A DNA stretch of 64,000 nucleotides from Amycolatopsis viridis (lineage in GTDB: Bacteria > Actinomycetota > Actinomycetes > Mycobacteriales > Pseudonocardiaceae): NCBI RefSeq assembly GCF_011758765.1, contig NZ_JAANOU010000001.1, positions 1,550,001 to 1,614,000 on the forward strand, in the 5' to 3' direction. The position numbers and the translations under genes are program-made. Of the stretch, positions 53,145 to 62,151 are shown in pieces (positions within the stretch are counted from its first letter, which is position 1; each line of letters opens with the position of its first letter). The notes under the pieces are model-generated. The model saw nothing but the letters and a program-made list of their open reading frames with translations. It did no database searches and was not told where the DNA came from.

Positions 53145-54125
53145 TCAGCGGCTCCCCGGTGAAGCGGCCGGGCCGAGTGCGACGGGCATCACCAGCGTGG
53201 TGAACGAGCCCTGGTCGGCCGATCGCACCCGGGTGACCTGCAGCGGCCCGGCGAACTCGAGGAGCACGTCGGGTCCGACGCTCGCCTCCAGCGCGGCGCC
53301 CAGCACGGCCGGGTCGAACCCGATGCGCAGCTCACCACCCCCGATCGCGGGCAGCGCGGTGCCGCCGGCAGTGAGCCGGTCCGGACCGAGGAGGAGTTCG
53401 GCCGGGCCGGAGGCGGGCAGCGCGTCCCGCAGCGCGACGCGGTCGACGACGACCCGCTGGTCCGGAACGGGCAGCGCGTCGAGCAGGGTGCGGTAGTCGG
53501 GGAACTCGTCGTCCAGCAGGGGCAGTGGCCGCGACTCGCCGTGCGCGTGGAGGGCTCCGTCGCCGAGGATCACCTCGTCGTGGCGCGCCGCCCACGGGCC
53601 GAGTGCGGCCAGTTCGCGGGCGGGCACCACGAACCGGCCCGCGCCGCCGTGCGACGGGTGCAGGACGCGCAGCGCGAGCCGGTACCGGTCGGTCGCGACG
53701 AGGCGGACCTCGTCGCCGTCGGCCTCGATCAGCACGAAGTCCAGCGGCGCCCCGGCGGCGGGCGCGACCTGCCGGATCGCGCTCGCCAGGTCCACGCCGG
53801 GCAGCCGGACCGGTCCGGCCAGCAGTCGTCCGACGGCCTCGGTGGCGGCGCGGAACTCCTCCCGCAGCCGGCGCCGGTGCGCCTGGAGAACCGCGCGCGC
53901 CTCCGCCGGCGGCCCGTCCAGCACGGTCGTGACCTGCGCCAGCGGCAGCCCGGCGGCCCGCAGCTCGCGGAGCCGCAGGGCCCGGCCGACCTGGTCCTCC
54001 CGGTAGTAGCGGTAGCCGGTGACCTCGTCGACCCGCGCCGGCGTGAGCACCCCGCAGTCGTCGTAGAAGCGCAGCGCGCTCGGCGTGAGCCCGGCGCGCC
54101 GGGCGAAGGCGCTGATGGTCAGCAT
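53145..54125 (-). CDS. MerR HTH fused to a DNA sliding-clamp-like domain
   Basis: A 326-residue protein in two parts. Residues 1-70 are a MerR winged helix (MLTISAFARRAGLTPSALRF, GVLTPARVDEVTGYRYYRED), followed by a helix at about 75-105. Residues 110-320 resemble domains 2-3 of the DNA polymerase III beta clamp: VLIEADGDEVRLVATDRYRL, then LLDDEFPDYRTLLDALPVP, VVVDRVALRDALPA, GGGELRIGFDPAVLGAALEA, and a C-terminal block LLEFAGPLQVTRVRSADQGS ending VMPVAL. The clamp's first domain is replaced by the MerR part. Similar proteins are annotated in other actinobacteria as a polymerase beta-family protein. Its function is unknown. Confidence 0.82.
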   Translation of the reverse strand: MLTISAFARRAGLTPSALRFYDDCGVLTPARVDEVTGYRYYREDQVGRALRLRELRAAGLPLAQVTTVLDGPPAEARAVLQAHRRRLREEFRAATEAVGRLLAGPVRLPGVDLASAIRQVAPAAGAPLDFVLIEADGDEVRLVATDRYRLALRVLHPSHGGAGRFVVPARELAALGPWAARHDEVILGDGALHAHGESRPLPLLDDEFPDYRTLLDALPVPDQRVVVDRVALRDALPASGPAELLLGPDRLTAGGTALPAIGGGELRIGFDPAVLGAALEASVGPDVLLEFAGPLQVTRVRSADQGSFTTLVMPVALGPAASPGSR

Positions 54126-54159
54126 GCCGTCGATCCTGCGGCTTCGAGCGGGTCGAAGG

Positions 54160-54798
54160 TCAACAGCGGTTCAGCATGTCCGTCAGCGCGGCCTGCTCGG
54201 CCGTGGTCACACTGAGCTGGTAGTAGTGCTTGACCGCGATCCAGTCGGTCGCGTACGTGCACCAGAAGGACTCCAGCGGCGGCCGCCACTCGTCCGGGGC
54301 CTTGTCGCTCTTGGACTGGTTCACGTTGTCCGTCACCGCCCACAACTGCGGCCGCACCAGGTCGTTCGCGAACGCCTCGCGCTGCGCCTGGGTCCAGGCC
54401 GAGGCCCCGCTGACCCAGCTCTGCGCGAGCGGCACCATGTGGTCGATGTCCACATCGGACGCCTTGGTCCAGGTCGCGCCGTCGTAGGGGCTGACCCAGG
54501 TGCCGGAGACCGGCGAGCAGTCCGTGCCGACCACCACGTTGGTGCCCGCCCGTTTGAGCATTTCCTCGCGGGTGTTGCAGGTGCCTTCGACGGTGTCCCA
54601 GTGCGGGAACTTCTCCCGCGAATAGCCGTTGAGCGTTCCGCGCGGCTTGACCTGCAGCTCCGCGAGCTGCTGCCGCGCCACGCCCGGGTCGGTCCCCGGG
54701 TTCGCCCTCGACGGGGGCACCGGCCCCGGCCGCCACACCACCACCAGAACCGCCACCGCCACCGCCACGACCAACGGCACCCACACCCGAGCCTTCAC
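54160..54798 (-). CDS. Secreted HNH endonuclease family protein (DUF1524-type)
   Basis: A 212-residue protein with a signal anchor at the N-terminus (VWVPLVVAVAVAVLVVVWRP) and a secreted HNH-type nuclease domain. The His-Me motif is SDVDIDHMVPLAQSWVSGAS at about 120, and VRPQLWAVTDNVNQSKSDKA carries the Asn and Lys of the fold. Two cysteine pairs (GTCNTRE, GTDCSPV; FWCTYAT, LNRC) suggest an extracellular location. The protein may digest nucleic acids outside the cell for nutrient use or defence. The GTG start is chosen by the signal sequence; no strong ribosome site is present. Confidence 0.85.
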   Translation of the reverse strand: MKARVWVPLVVAVAVAVLVVVWRPGPVPPSRANPGTDPGVARQQLAELQVKPRGTLNGYSREKFPHWDTVEGTCNTREEMLKRAGTNVVVGTDCSPVSGTWVSPYDGATWTKASDVDIDHMVPLAQSWVSGASAWTQAQREAFANDLVRPQLWAVTDNVNQSKSDKAPDEWRPPLESFWCTYATDWIAVKHYYQLSVTTAEQAALTDMLNRC

Positions 54799-54878
54799 GC
54801 CGGTGAGGGTAAGTGATCGACTACCGGCGGTACGCTGCTTCCTCCGGCGTGTCGACGCGGGGTGACGAGGAGGTGCGC

Positions 54879-56042
54879 ATGGCCGAGCGCTTCGGTGGCT
54901 ACCAGAGCGAGATCTACCTGCACGGTCTCGGCGGGACGACACCGCCGTTCACGACCGATCCGACGCGGCTGGCGGACTCGGCCCGCGAGGTGATGACCCC
55001 GCAGGCGTACGACTACGTCGCGGGCGGTGCGGGCTCGGGCGCGACGATGGCGGCCAACCGCGCGGCGTTCGACCGGTGGCGGCTGGTGCCGCGCATGCTC
55101 ACCGACGCCACCCGGCGCGAGACCTCCGCCACGGTGCTCGGCGCGGAACTGCCCGCGCCGGTGCTGCTCGCGCCGGTCGGGGTGCAGTCGATCGTGCACC
55201 CGGACGCCGAACTGGCCACCGCCCGCGCCGCCGCGGCGCTGGGCCTGCCGATGATCCTGTCCACCGCCTCCTCCCACACCATCGAGGAGGTCGCCGCCGC
55301 CTCCGGCGACGGGCCGCGCTGGTTCCAGCTCTACTGGCCCGCCGACTCCGACGTCACCGCTAGCCTGCTGAACCGCGCGCAGAAGGCCGGCTACACCACG
55401 CTCGTGGTCACCCTCGACACCTGGACGCTGGCCTGGCGGCCGCGCGACCTCGACCGCGCCTACCTGCCCTTCCTCACCGGTGAGGGCCTGGCCACGCCGC
55501 TGTCCGACCCGGCCTTCCGCGCGCTGCTGGACACCCCACCCGAGGACGACCTGCTGTCGGCGGTGCTGCGGTGGGTGTCACTGTTCACCGGTACCGACCA
55601 CAGCTGGAGCCAGCTGCCGTTCCTGCGCGAGCACTGGGACGGCCCGATCGTGCTGAAGGGCATCCAGCACGTCGACGACGCCCGCCGCGCGGTGGATGCC
55701 GGCGTGGACGGGATCGTGGTCTCCAACCACGGCGGCCGCCAGGTCGACGGCGCGATCGCGTCGCTGGAGGCGCTGCCGCCGATCGTGAGCGCGGTCGGCG
55801 ACCGCATCGAGGTGCTGTTCGACTCCGGTGTGCGCACCGGCGCGGACATCCTCAAGGCGCTGGCGCTGGGCGCGAGGGCCGTGCTCGTCGGGCGGCCCTG
55901 GGTGTACGGGCTGGGCCACGCGGGCGAGGAGGGCGTGCGGCACGTGCTGCGCGGCCTGCTCGCCGACCTCGACCTCAGCCTGGCGCTCACCGGGCACCGC
56001 GGGATCGCCGAGCTGGGACCGGACTCGCTGCGGCGGTCCTGA
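54879..56042 (+). CDS. FMN-dependent alpha-hydroxy acid oxidase (lactate 2-monooxygenase-like)
   Basis: A 387-residue TIM-barrel FMN enzyme. The active-site segment is VVSNHGGRQVDGAIASLEAL with the catalytic His and Arg. Other family blocks are PVLLAPVGVQSIVHPDAELA, STASSHTIEEVAAASG and VLFDSGVRTGADILKALALG. Its length and the insertion around residues 190-240 fit lactate 2-monooxygenase from actinobacteria, which makes acetate, CO2 and water from L-lactate; L-lactate oxidase is the alternative. A GAGGAGG site sits before the ATG at 54879. Confidence 0.88.
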   Translation: MAERFGGYQSEIYLHGLGGTTPPFTTDPTRLADSAREVMTPQAYDYVAGGAGSGATMAANRAAFDRWRLVPRMLTDATRRETSATVLGAELPAPVLLAPVGVQSIVHPDAELATARAAAALGLPMILSTASSHTIEEVAAASGDGPRWFQLYWPADSDVTASLLNRAQKAGYTTLVVTLDTWTLAWRPRDLDRAYLPFLTGEGLATPLSDPAFRALLDTPPEDDLLSAVLRWVSLFTGTDHSWSQLPFLREHWDGPIVLKGIQHVDDARRAVDAGVDGIVVSNHGGRQVDGAIASLEALPPIVSAVGDRIEVLFDSGVRTGADILKALALGARAVLVGRPWVYGLGHAGEEGVRHVLRGLLADLDLSLALTGHRGIAELGPDSLRRS

Positions 56043-56095
56043 TCACGGGATATTCGCAGGACCCCGGGATCGTGCGCAGCTATCCTGGAGGCCGT

Positions 56096-59000
56096 ATGTC
56101 TACCCGATCCCCCCTCGACGACCTCCGGGCCCGGCTGCCCGGCTTGATGCTGCGCGACGAGCACCGGTTGCGCCGCCGGCTCGACGGTGCCCGCCGGGCG
56201 CGTGACCGCGACCGCGTGACGCGGGAGATCGCGGCCGACATCGAGGCGGCCGAGGCCCGCGTGCAGCGCCGCCGCGCGCCGCGGATCCGCTATCCGGAAG
56301 AGCTGCCGGTCAGCCGGCGCAAGGACGACATCGCCGCCGCGATCCGCGACCACCAGGTGGTGATCGTGGCGGGGGAGACCGGCTCGGGCAAGACCACCCA
56401 GCTGCCGAAGATCTGCCTTGAACTGGGCCTGGGCGTGCGCGGGCAGATCGGTCACACGCAGCCCCGCCGCCTCGCCGCGCGCACGGTCGCGGAACGGATC
56501 GCCGAGGAGCTCGGGACCGAGCTCGGCAGCACCGTCGGCTACAAGGTGCGGTTCACCGACTCCTCCGGTGACGACACCATGGTCAAGCTGATGACGGACG
56601 GCATCCTGCTCGCCGAGATCTCCAGCGACCGGATGCTGCGCCGCTACGACACGCTGATCATCGACGAGGCCCACGAGCGCAGCCTCAACATCGACTTCAT
56701 CCTCGGCTACCTCAAGCAGCTCCTGCCGAAGCGGCCGGACCTGAAGGTGATCATCACCTCGGCGACCATCGACCCGGAACGCTTCGCCGCGCACTTCGGC
56801 GGGGCGCCGATCGTCGAGGTGTCCGGCCGCACCTACCCCGTCGAGGTCCGCTACCGCCCGATCGTCGACCCGGACGCCCCCGAGTCCGATCAGGACCGCG
56901 ACCAGGTCACCGCGATCGCCGACGCCGTCGGGGAACTGTGCGCCGAAGGCCCCGGCGACATCCTGGTGTTCCTGTCCGGCGAGCGGGAGATCCGCGACAC
57001 CGCGGACGCGCTGAACAAGCTCGACCTGGCCAGCACCGAGGTGCTGCCGCTCTACGCGCGGCTCTCGGCGGCCGACCAGCACCGCGTGTTCAGCCGCCAC
57101 GCCGGCCGCCGGATCGTGCTCGCCACCAACGTCGCCGAGACGTCGCTGACCGTGCCGGGCATCAAGTACGTCATCGACCCGGGCACGGCCCGCATCTCCC
57201 GGTACAGCCACCGCACCAAGGTGCAGCGGCTGCCCATCGAGCCGGTCTCGCAGGCGTCGGCGAACCAGCGCAAGGGCCGCTGCGGCCGCACCTCCGACGG
57301 TATCTGCATCCGGCTCTACAGCGAAGCGGATTTCCTGTCCCGGCCCGAGTTCACCGACCCGGAGATCCTGCGCACCAACCTCGCGTCGGTCATCCTGCAG
57401 ATGACCTCGCTCGGGCTGGGCGACCTCGCCAAGTTCCCGTTCGTCGACCCGCCGGACCGCCGTCAGGTCACCGCGGGCGTGCAGTTGCTGCAGGAGCTCG
57501 GCGCGCTGGAGCAGTCCACTTCGGAGCGCCGGCTCACCGACATCGGCCGGCGGCTCGCCCAGCTGCCGGTGGACCCGCGCCTGGGCCGGATGGTGCTGGA
57601 GGGCGCGCGCACCGGGTGCGTGCGCGAGGTGATGATCATCGCCGCCGCGCTGTCCATCCAGGACCCGCGGGAGCGGCCGGCGGACAAGCAGGAGGCCGCG
57701 GCGCAGCAGCACGCGCGCTTCGCCGACAAGACCTCGGACTTCCTGGCGTACCTGAACCTGTGGGAGTACCTGCGGGACCTGCAGAAGACGTTGTCGAACA
57801 ACCAGTTCCGCAAGCGCTGCAAGGCCGAGTTCCTCAACTACCTGCGTGTGCGGGAGTGGCAGGACATCTACAGCCAGCTGCGGCAGCTCGCCAAACCGCT
57901 GGGCGTCACGCTCAACTCCGAGCCGGCCGACCCGCAGCGCGTGCACACCGCGCTGATCGCCGGGCTGCTCTCGCACATCGGGCTCAAGGACGTGGAGAAG
58001 GGCGACTACCTGGGCGCCCGCGGCACCCGGTTCTCGATCTTCCCCGGCTCGGCCCTGTTCAAGAAGCAGCCGCGCTGGGTGATGTCGGCCGAGCTGGTGG
58101 AGACCTCGAAGCTGTGGGGCCGGGTCAACGCGCGCGTCGAGCCGGAGTGGATCGAGCCGCTGGCCCAGCACGTCGTCAAACGCACCTATTCCGAGCCGCA
58201 CTGGGAACGCAAACGGGGCGCGGTGGTGGCCTCGGAGCGGGTCACCCTCTACGGCATCCCGCTCGTGGTGGGCCGCAAGGTCGACTACGAGCGGATCGAC
58301 CCGGAGACCTCGCGTGAGCTGTTCATCCGCCACGCGCTCGTCGACGGCGACTGGGACACCCGCCACCGGTTCTTCACCGAGAACCGGGCCCTGCTCGACG
58401 AGGTCGAGGACCTGGAGAACCGGGCACGGCGCCGTGACCTGCTGGTCGACGACGAGACGCTGTTCGAGTTCTACGACCAGCGCGTGGGTCCCGAGGTCGT
58501 GTCCGCGCGGCACTTCGACAGCTGGTGGAAGAAGGTTCGCGAGCAGCAGCCGGACCTGCTCAGCTTCGAAAAGGCCATGCTGCTCAACGACGCCGCGCGG
58601 CAGGTGTCCGAATCGGACTACCCGGACACCTGGACGCAGGGCTCGCTGCGGTTCCCGCTGACCTACCAGTTCGAGCCGGGTGCCGACGCCGACGGCGTCA
58701 CCGTGCACATCCCGGTCGCGGTGCTCAACCAGGTCACCCCGGACGGCTTCGACTGGCAGGTGCCGGGGCTGCGCGAGGAGCTGGTGACCGCGCTGATCAA
58801 GTCGCTGCCGAAGCAGCTGCGGCGCAACTTCGTGCCCGCGCCGGACACCGCCCAGGCGGTCCTGGCCCGGGTGGCGCCCGGCGACGGGCCGCTGCTCGAC
58901 GTGCTGGCCCGCGAACTGGAGAGCCTGCGCGGCGTGCCGGTGCCACCGGGCGCCTGGCAGCTCGGCGCGGTGCCCGACCACCTGCGGATGACCTTCCGGG

Positions 59001-59968
59001 TGGTGAACGACAAGCGCCGCAAGCTCGCCGAGGGCAAGGACCTCGCGGTGCTCAAGGAGCGGCTGAGCGGCGAGGTGCGGGCGACGATCTCCGCGGCCGC
59101 GGACAGCATCGAGAAGGCCGGCCTGACCACGCCCGCGTTCGGGGAGCTGCCGAAGGTCTTCGCCGGCACACGGCGCGGGCACCAGGTGAAGGCGTACCCG
59201 GCGCTGGTCGACGAGGGTGACACGGTGGCCGTGCGGATGCTGGACACGCCGGTGCAGCAGCGGCAGCGGATGTGGCAGGGCACGCGGAAGCTGTTGCGGC
59301 TCAACCTGCCCTCGCCGATGAAGTTCATCAACCGCAGCCTCACCAACCAGGCGAAGCTGGCGCTCAGCCGCAACCCGCACGGCAGCGTCGCGGCACTGCT
59401 GGAGGACTGCGTCGACTGCGCGGTGGACAAGCTGATGGCGGACAACGGTGGACCGGCGTGGGACGAGGCCGGGTTCGGGGTGCTGCTGGAGAAGGTGCGC
59501 GGGGCGCTGAACCCGGCGGTGCTGGACGTGCTGTCCGAAGTGGAGAAGATCCTCGCGGCCGCGAACGAGGTGGAAGTGGCGCTGGCGGGCGCCCGTGGCC
59601 CGGCGGAGTCGCTGGCCGACATGCGCCGGCAGCTGTCCGGGCTGGTGTACCCGGGTTTCGTGACGGCGACGGGGTTCGACCGGCTGGCGAACGTGGTCCG
59701 CTACCTGCGGGGCATCGGCCGGCGGCTGGAGAAGCTGCCGTCCACGGGCACCAAGGACGTCGAGCTGATGCGCGACGTGGAGTGGGTGACGGGCGAGTAC
59801 GAGGCCGCCGTCGCCGCGCTCCCGCCGGGTGTGCGGCCCGGTCCGGAGCTGCTCGAGGTGCGGTGGATGATCGAGGAGCTGCGGGTGAGCTTCTTCGCGC
59901 AGACCCTGGGCACCGCGCACCCGGTGTCGGTGAAGCGGGTGATCCGGGCCCTGGACGAGGCGGCCTAG
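56096..59968 (+). CDS. hrpA: ATP-dependent RNA helicase HrpA
   Basis: A 1290-residue DEAH-box helicase. Motif I is VIVAGETGSGKTTQLPKICL at about residue 90, motif Ia follows TQPRRLAARTVAERIAEELG, motif II is LIIDEAHERSLN, motif III is ITSATIDPERF, and motif VI is QRKGRCGRTSDGICIRLYSE. The winged helix, ratchet and OB domains follow, then the long HrpA-specific C-terminal region (DUF3418). E. coli HrpA acts on stalled or colliding ribosomes, so a role in ribosome rescue is likely. The ATG at 56096 has a TGGAGG site. It is monocistronic. Confidence 0.95.
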   Translation: MSTRSPLDDLRARLPGLMLRDEHRLRRRLDGARRARDRDRVTREIAADIEAAEARVQRRRAPRIRYPEELPVSRRKDDIAAAIRDHQVVIVAGETGSGKTTQLPKICLELGLGVRGQIGHTQPRRLAARTVAERIAEELGTELGSTVGYKVRFTDSSGDDTMVKLMTDGILLAEISSDRMLRRYDTLIIDEAHERSLNIDFILGYLKQLLPKRPDLKVIITSATIDPERFAAHFGGAPIVEVSGRTYPVEVRYRPIVDPDAPESDQDRDQVTAIADAVGELCAEGPGDILVFLSGEREIRDTADALNKLDLASTEVLPLYARLSAADQHRVFSRHAGRRIVLATNVAETSLTVPGIKYVIDPGTARISRYSHRTKVQRLPIEPVSQASANQRKGRCGRTSDGICIRLYSEADFLSRPEFTDPEILRTNLASVILQMTSLGLGDLAKFPFVDPPDRRQVTAGVQLLQELGALEQSTSERRLTDIGRRLAQLPVDPRLGRMVLEGARTGCVREVMIIAAALSIQDPRERPADKQEAAAQQHARFADKTSDFLAYLNLWEYLRDLQKTLSNNQFRKRCKAEFLNYLRVREWQDIYSQLRQLAKPLGVTLNSEPADPQRVHTALIAGLLSHIGLKDVEKGDYLGARGTRFSIFPGSALFKKQPRWVMSAELVETSKLWGRVNARVEPEWIEPLAQHVVKRTYSEPHWERKRGAVVASERVTLYGIPLVVGRKVDYERIDPETSRELFIRHALVDGDWDTRHRFFTENRALLDEVEDLENRARRRDLLVDDETLFEFYDQRVGPEVVSARHFDSWWKKVREQQPDLLSFEKAMLLNDAARQVSESDYPDTWTQGSLRFPLTYQFEPGADADGVTVHIPVAVLNQVTPDGFDWQVPGLREELVTALIKSLPKQLRRNFVPAPDTAQAVLARVAPGDGPLLDVLARELESLRGVPVPPGAWQLGAVPDHLRMTFRVVNDKRRKLAEGKDLAVLKERLSGEVRATISAAADSIEKAGLTTPAFGELPKVFAGTRRGHQVKAYPALVDEGDTVAVRMLDTPVQQRQRMWQGTRKLLRLNLPSPMKFINRSLTNQAKLALSRNPHGSVAALLEDCVDCAVDKLMADNGGPAWDEAGFGVLLEKVRGALNPAVLDVLSEVEKILAAANEVEVALAGARGPAESLADMRRQLSGLVYPGFVTATGFDRLANVVRYLRGIGRRLEKLPSTGTKDVELMRDVEWVTGEYEAAVAALPPGVRPGPELLEVRWMIEELRVSFFAQTLGTAHPVSVKRVIRALDEAA

Positions 59969-59996
59969 CGCCGCACCGGATCGACGTCCGCCCTGG

Positions 59997-60140
59997 ATGG
60001 TCCGCAACGATGGCTTCCCGAACGGGGAAGTCATTCCCATTCTTCGTGTCGAGGACGTCGAGGACGCTGCGGCGGCGGTCGCCTGGTACGAGCGGCTGGG
60101 CTTCGCCAAGCAGTGGGAACACCGCTTCGAACCGGAACGC
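59997..60140 (+). pseudogene. Truncated VOC/glyoxalase family fragment
   Basis: After the ATG at 59997, the translation gives the start of a VOC (glyoxalase/bleomycin resistance) protein: VIPILRVEDVEDAAAAVAWY followed by ERLGFAKQWEHRFEP. Similarity then ends abruptly near residue 46, and the remaining frame (to 60278) is unrelated. A full VOC protein needs about 115 residues and a second half module. The fragment is therefore a remnant, probably left by a deletion between hrpA and the polymerase gene. Confidence 0.6.
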
Positions 60141-60228
60141 CTGGACGAGTTCGGCCCGCTCAACCCTCAGCTCCACCCCGGGCCGCAGTGGGCTGACCGC
60201 GGACGGACGACGTTGCCTGACCCGGCCT

Positions 60229-60250
60229 GGCACCGGTTTTTGTCGGTGCC
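60229..60250. promoter_or_regulatory. Hairpin with T-rich loop before the polymerase gene
   Basis: GGCACCG (60229-60235) pairs with CGGTGCC (60244-60250) around a T-rich loop. It ends 18 bases before the GTG start of the polymerase gene. It could be a regulatory stem or the end of the lost upstream gene's terminator. Confidence 0.35.
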
Positions 60251-60268
60251 CCGGAGCACAATGGTGCG

Positions 60269-61927
60269 GTGCAGGTGATCGTGGCGGAAGAGGAGGGCGG
60301 GGCCTTCGTCGTGCTCGGCCCGGCCGGGCGGCGGGAGGTGCCCGCCGGTGAGCTCGCGGGCCACCTCGGCGCGATCGAGCGCGCGCACGCCCCGCGCTGG
60401 GTGTTCCCGGCTGTCGACCGCCTGTACCCGGTGCTGCTGCGCGCCGGGCTGCGCGTCAGCCGCTGCCACGACCTGTCCTTGACCGAGGGGTTGCTGCTCG
60501 CCGCCGAGAACCGGGCGGGTCAGCCCAAGATGCTCCCGGCGGCGTGGGCCCGCCTGCACGGCCGGGAGGTACCGCCGGACCCGCCGTCCCACGCCGATAC
60601 CCAGCCGGTGCTGTTCGAGACCCGCGAGTCCGGTTTGCCCTCCGGCGTCGGTGCCGCCGAGGCCGCGCGGGAAGTGCTCGCCGACCAGGAGCGGCGCATC
60701 CGGGGCGTCGAGCACCCGGACCGGTTCCGCCTGCTGGTGGCGGCCGAATCGGCGAGCGCCCTCGTCGCTGCCGAGATGGCTGCCGACGGTCTGCCGTGGC
60801 GGGCGGACGTGCACGACGCGCTGCTCACCGAGCTGCTCGGTCCCCGGGTGCCGGCCGGGCAGCGGCCGAAGAAGCTGGTGGAGCTCGCGGCGCGGATCAG
60901 CGAGGCGTTCGGGGGGAAACCGGTCAACCCGGACAGCCCGCAGACGATCGTGCGCGCGTTCGGGCGGGAGGGTATCTCGATCCCGTCGGCGCGGGCGCAC
61001 GTGCTGCGGAAGGTCGACCATCCCGCGGTGCCGCTGCTCATCGAGTACCGGGAGCTGTCCCGGCTGCACTCGGCCAACGGCTGGGCGTGGCTGGACGAGT
61101 GGGTCGCCGACGGGCGGTTCCGCCCGTCGTGGGTGGTGGGCGGTGTGGTGTCCGGGCGGTGGGCCAGTTCGGGCGGGGGCGCGCTGCAGATCCCGAAGAC
61201 GCTGCGCGTGTGCGTGCGGGCCGATCCCGGCTGGAAGCTCGTGGTGGCCGACGCCGCGCAGCTGGAGCCGCGGGTGCTGGCGGCGTTGTCCGGCGACCGG
61301 CGGCTGGCCGAGGCGTCGGCGTCGACGGACTTGTACGCGCGGCTGTCGGAGGCGTTGTTCGCCGGCACGATGACCGCCGAGGAGGGCCGGCCGCGCGCGA
61401 AGATCGCGATGCTGTCCGCGATGTACGGCGGCACCGCGGGGGAGGCCGCGTCGCTGCTCGCGCTGTTGCGCCAGCGTTTCCCGGATGCGGTGTCCTATGT
61501 GGAGCGCGCGGCGCAGGCGGGGGAGCGGGGGGAGCGGGTGCGGTCACGGCTGGGCCGGGTGTCGCCGGCGCCGTCGGAGGCGTGGCGGGCCCTGACCGGC
61601 GGCGCGGACGAGGACGAGGGCCGCGCCCGTCAGGCGGCGCGCAACTGGGGCCGGTTCACCCGGAACTTCGTGGTGCAGGCCAGCGCGGCCGACTTCACGG
61701 CCGTCCTGCTCGCCACCCTCCGCCGGAAGCTCCCGGAGCCGGCGCACCTGGTTTTCTTCCAGCACGACGAAGTCGTGGTGCACACCCCCGCGGACCTGGC
61801 CCCCCGGGTGGAAGCGGCCATCACCGAGTCCGTGGCCGAGTCCGCGGCGCTGACGTTCGGGCCCGGGTGTCCGGTGCACTTCCCGATGGCCCCCACCACG
61901 GTCGACACCTACGCGGACGCCAAGTAG
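60269..61927 (+). CDS. PolA-type DNA polymerase (bifunctional exonuclease/polymerase family)
   Basis: A 552-residue family A polymerase, the short actinobacterial type annotated as bifunctional 3'-5' exonuclease/DNA polymerase. Polymerase motif A is LVVADAAQLEPRVLAALSGD, motif B is RPRAKIAMLSAMYGG with the conserved Lys and Tyr, and motif C is LVFFQHDEVVVHTP with the catalytic Asp. The N-terminal 190 residues take the place of the exonuclease, but I cannot find the usual DxE metal motif, so proofreading is doubtful. No 5'-3' nuclease domain is present. A DNA repair or lesion-tolerance role is plausible. The start is a GTG. Confidence 0.88.
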   Translation: MQVIVAEEEGGAFVVLGPAGRREVPAGELAGHLGAIERAHAPRWVFPAVDRLYPVLLRAGLRVSRCHDLSLTEGLLLAAENRAGQPKMLPAAWARLHGREVPPDPPSHADTQPVLFETRESGLPSGVGAAEAAREVLADQERRIRGVEHPDRFRLLVAAESASALVAAEMAADGLPWRADVHDALLTELLGPRVPAGQRPKKLVELAARISEAFGGKPVNPDSPQTIVRAFGREGISIPSARAHVLRKVDHPAVPLLIEYRELSRLHSANGWAWLDEWVADGRFRPSWVVGGVVSGRWASSGGGALQIPKTLRVCVRADPGWKLVVADAAQLEPRVLAALSGDRRLAEASASTDLYARLSEALFAGTMTAEEGRPRAKIAMLSAMYGGTAGEAASLLALLRQRFPDAVSYVERAAQAGERGERVRSRLGRVSPAPSEAWRALTGGADEDEGRARQAARNWGRFTRNFVVQASAADFTAVLLATLRRKLPEPAHLVFFQHDEVVVHTPADLAPRVEAAITESVAESAALTFGPGCPVHFPMAPTTVDTYADAK

Positions 61928-62151
61928 CGGCCGTGGAGGCCCGCTGCACCAGCCTGACCGGTGCACCTGCCCGGCGGATTCACTGCCCGGCCGGCCCGCG
62001 CAGGCAATCGCCACCCATCTGCCTGAGGCGGTCTTGGACTGTCGAGTCGCCCCCAGCTTCTCCAGCCGGTGGCGCATTCGCACGCCGTTCCGCTACTGTC
62101 CAGTAACCAAGACATACCCTCAGTACGGCCGGCCCAATGGAGGTGCTGTCC
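61928..62151. promoter_or_regulatory. Intergenic region before the acyl-CoA synthetase
   Basis: A 224-bp gap. It contains a weak hairpin (TGCACC / GGTGCA) shortly after the polymerase stop and a TGGAGG site before the ATG at 62152. No open frame with coding character or clear promoter is seen. Confidence 0.3.

Noticed and set aside
55460..60163. Very long open frame on the minus strand opposite hrpA (over 1500 codons)
   Set aside because: It mirrors the GC-rich codon pattern of hrpA, has no recognisable domain and is rich in Arg, Val and Gly runs typical of antisense frames.
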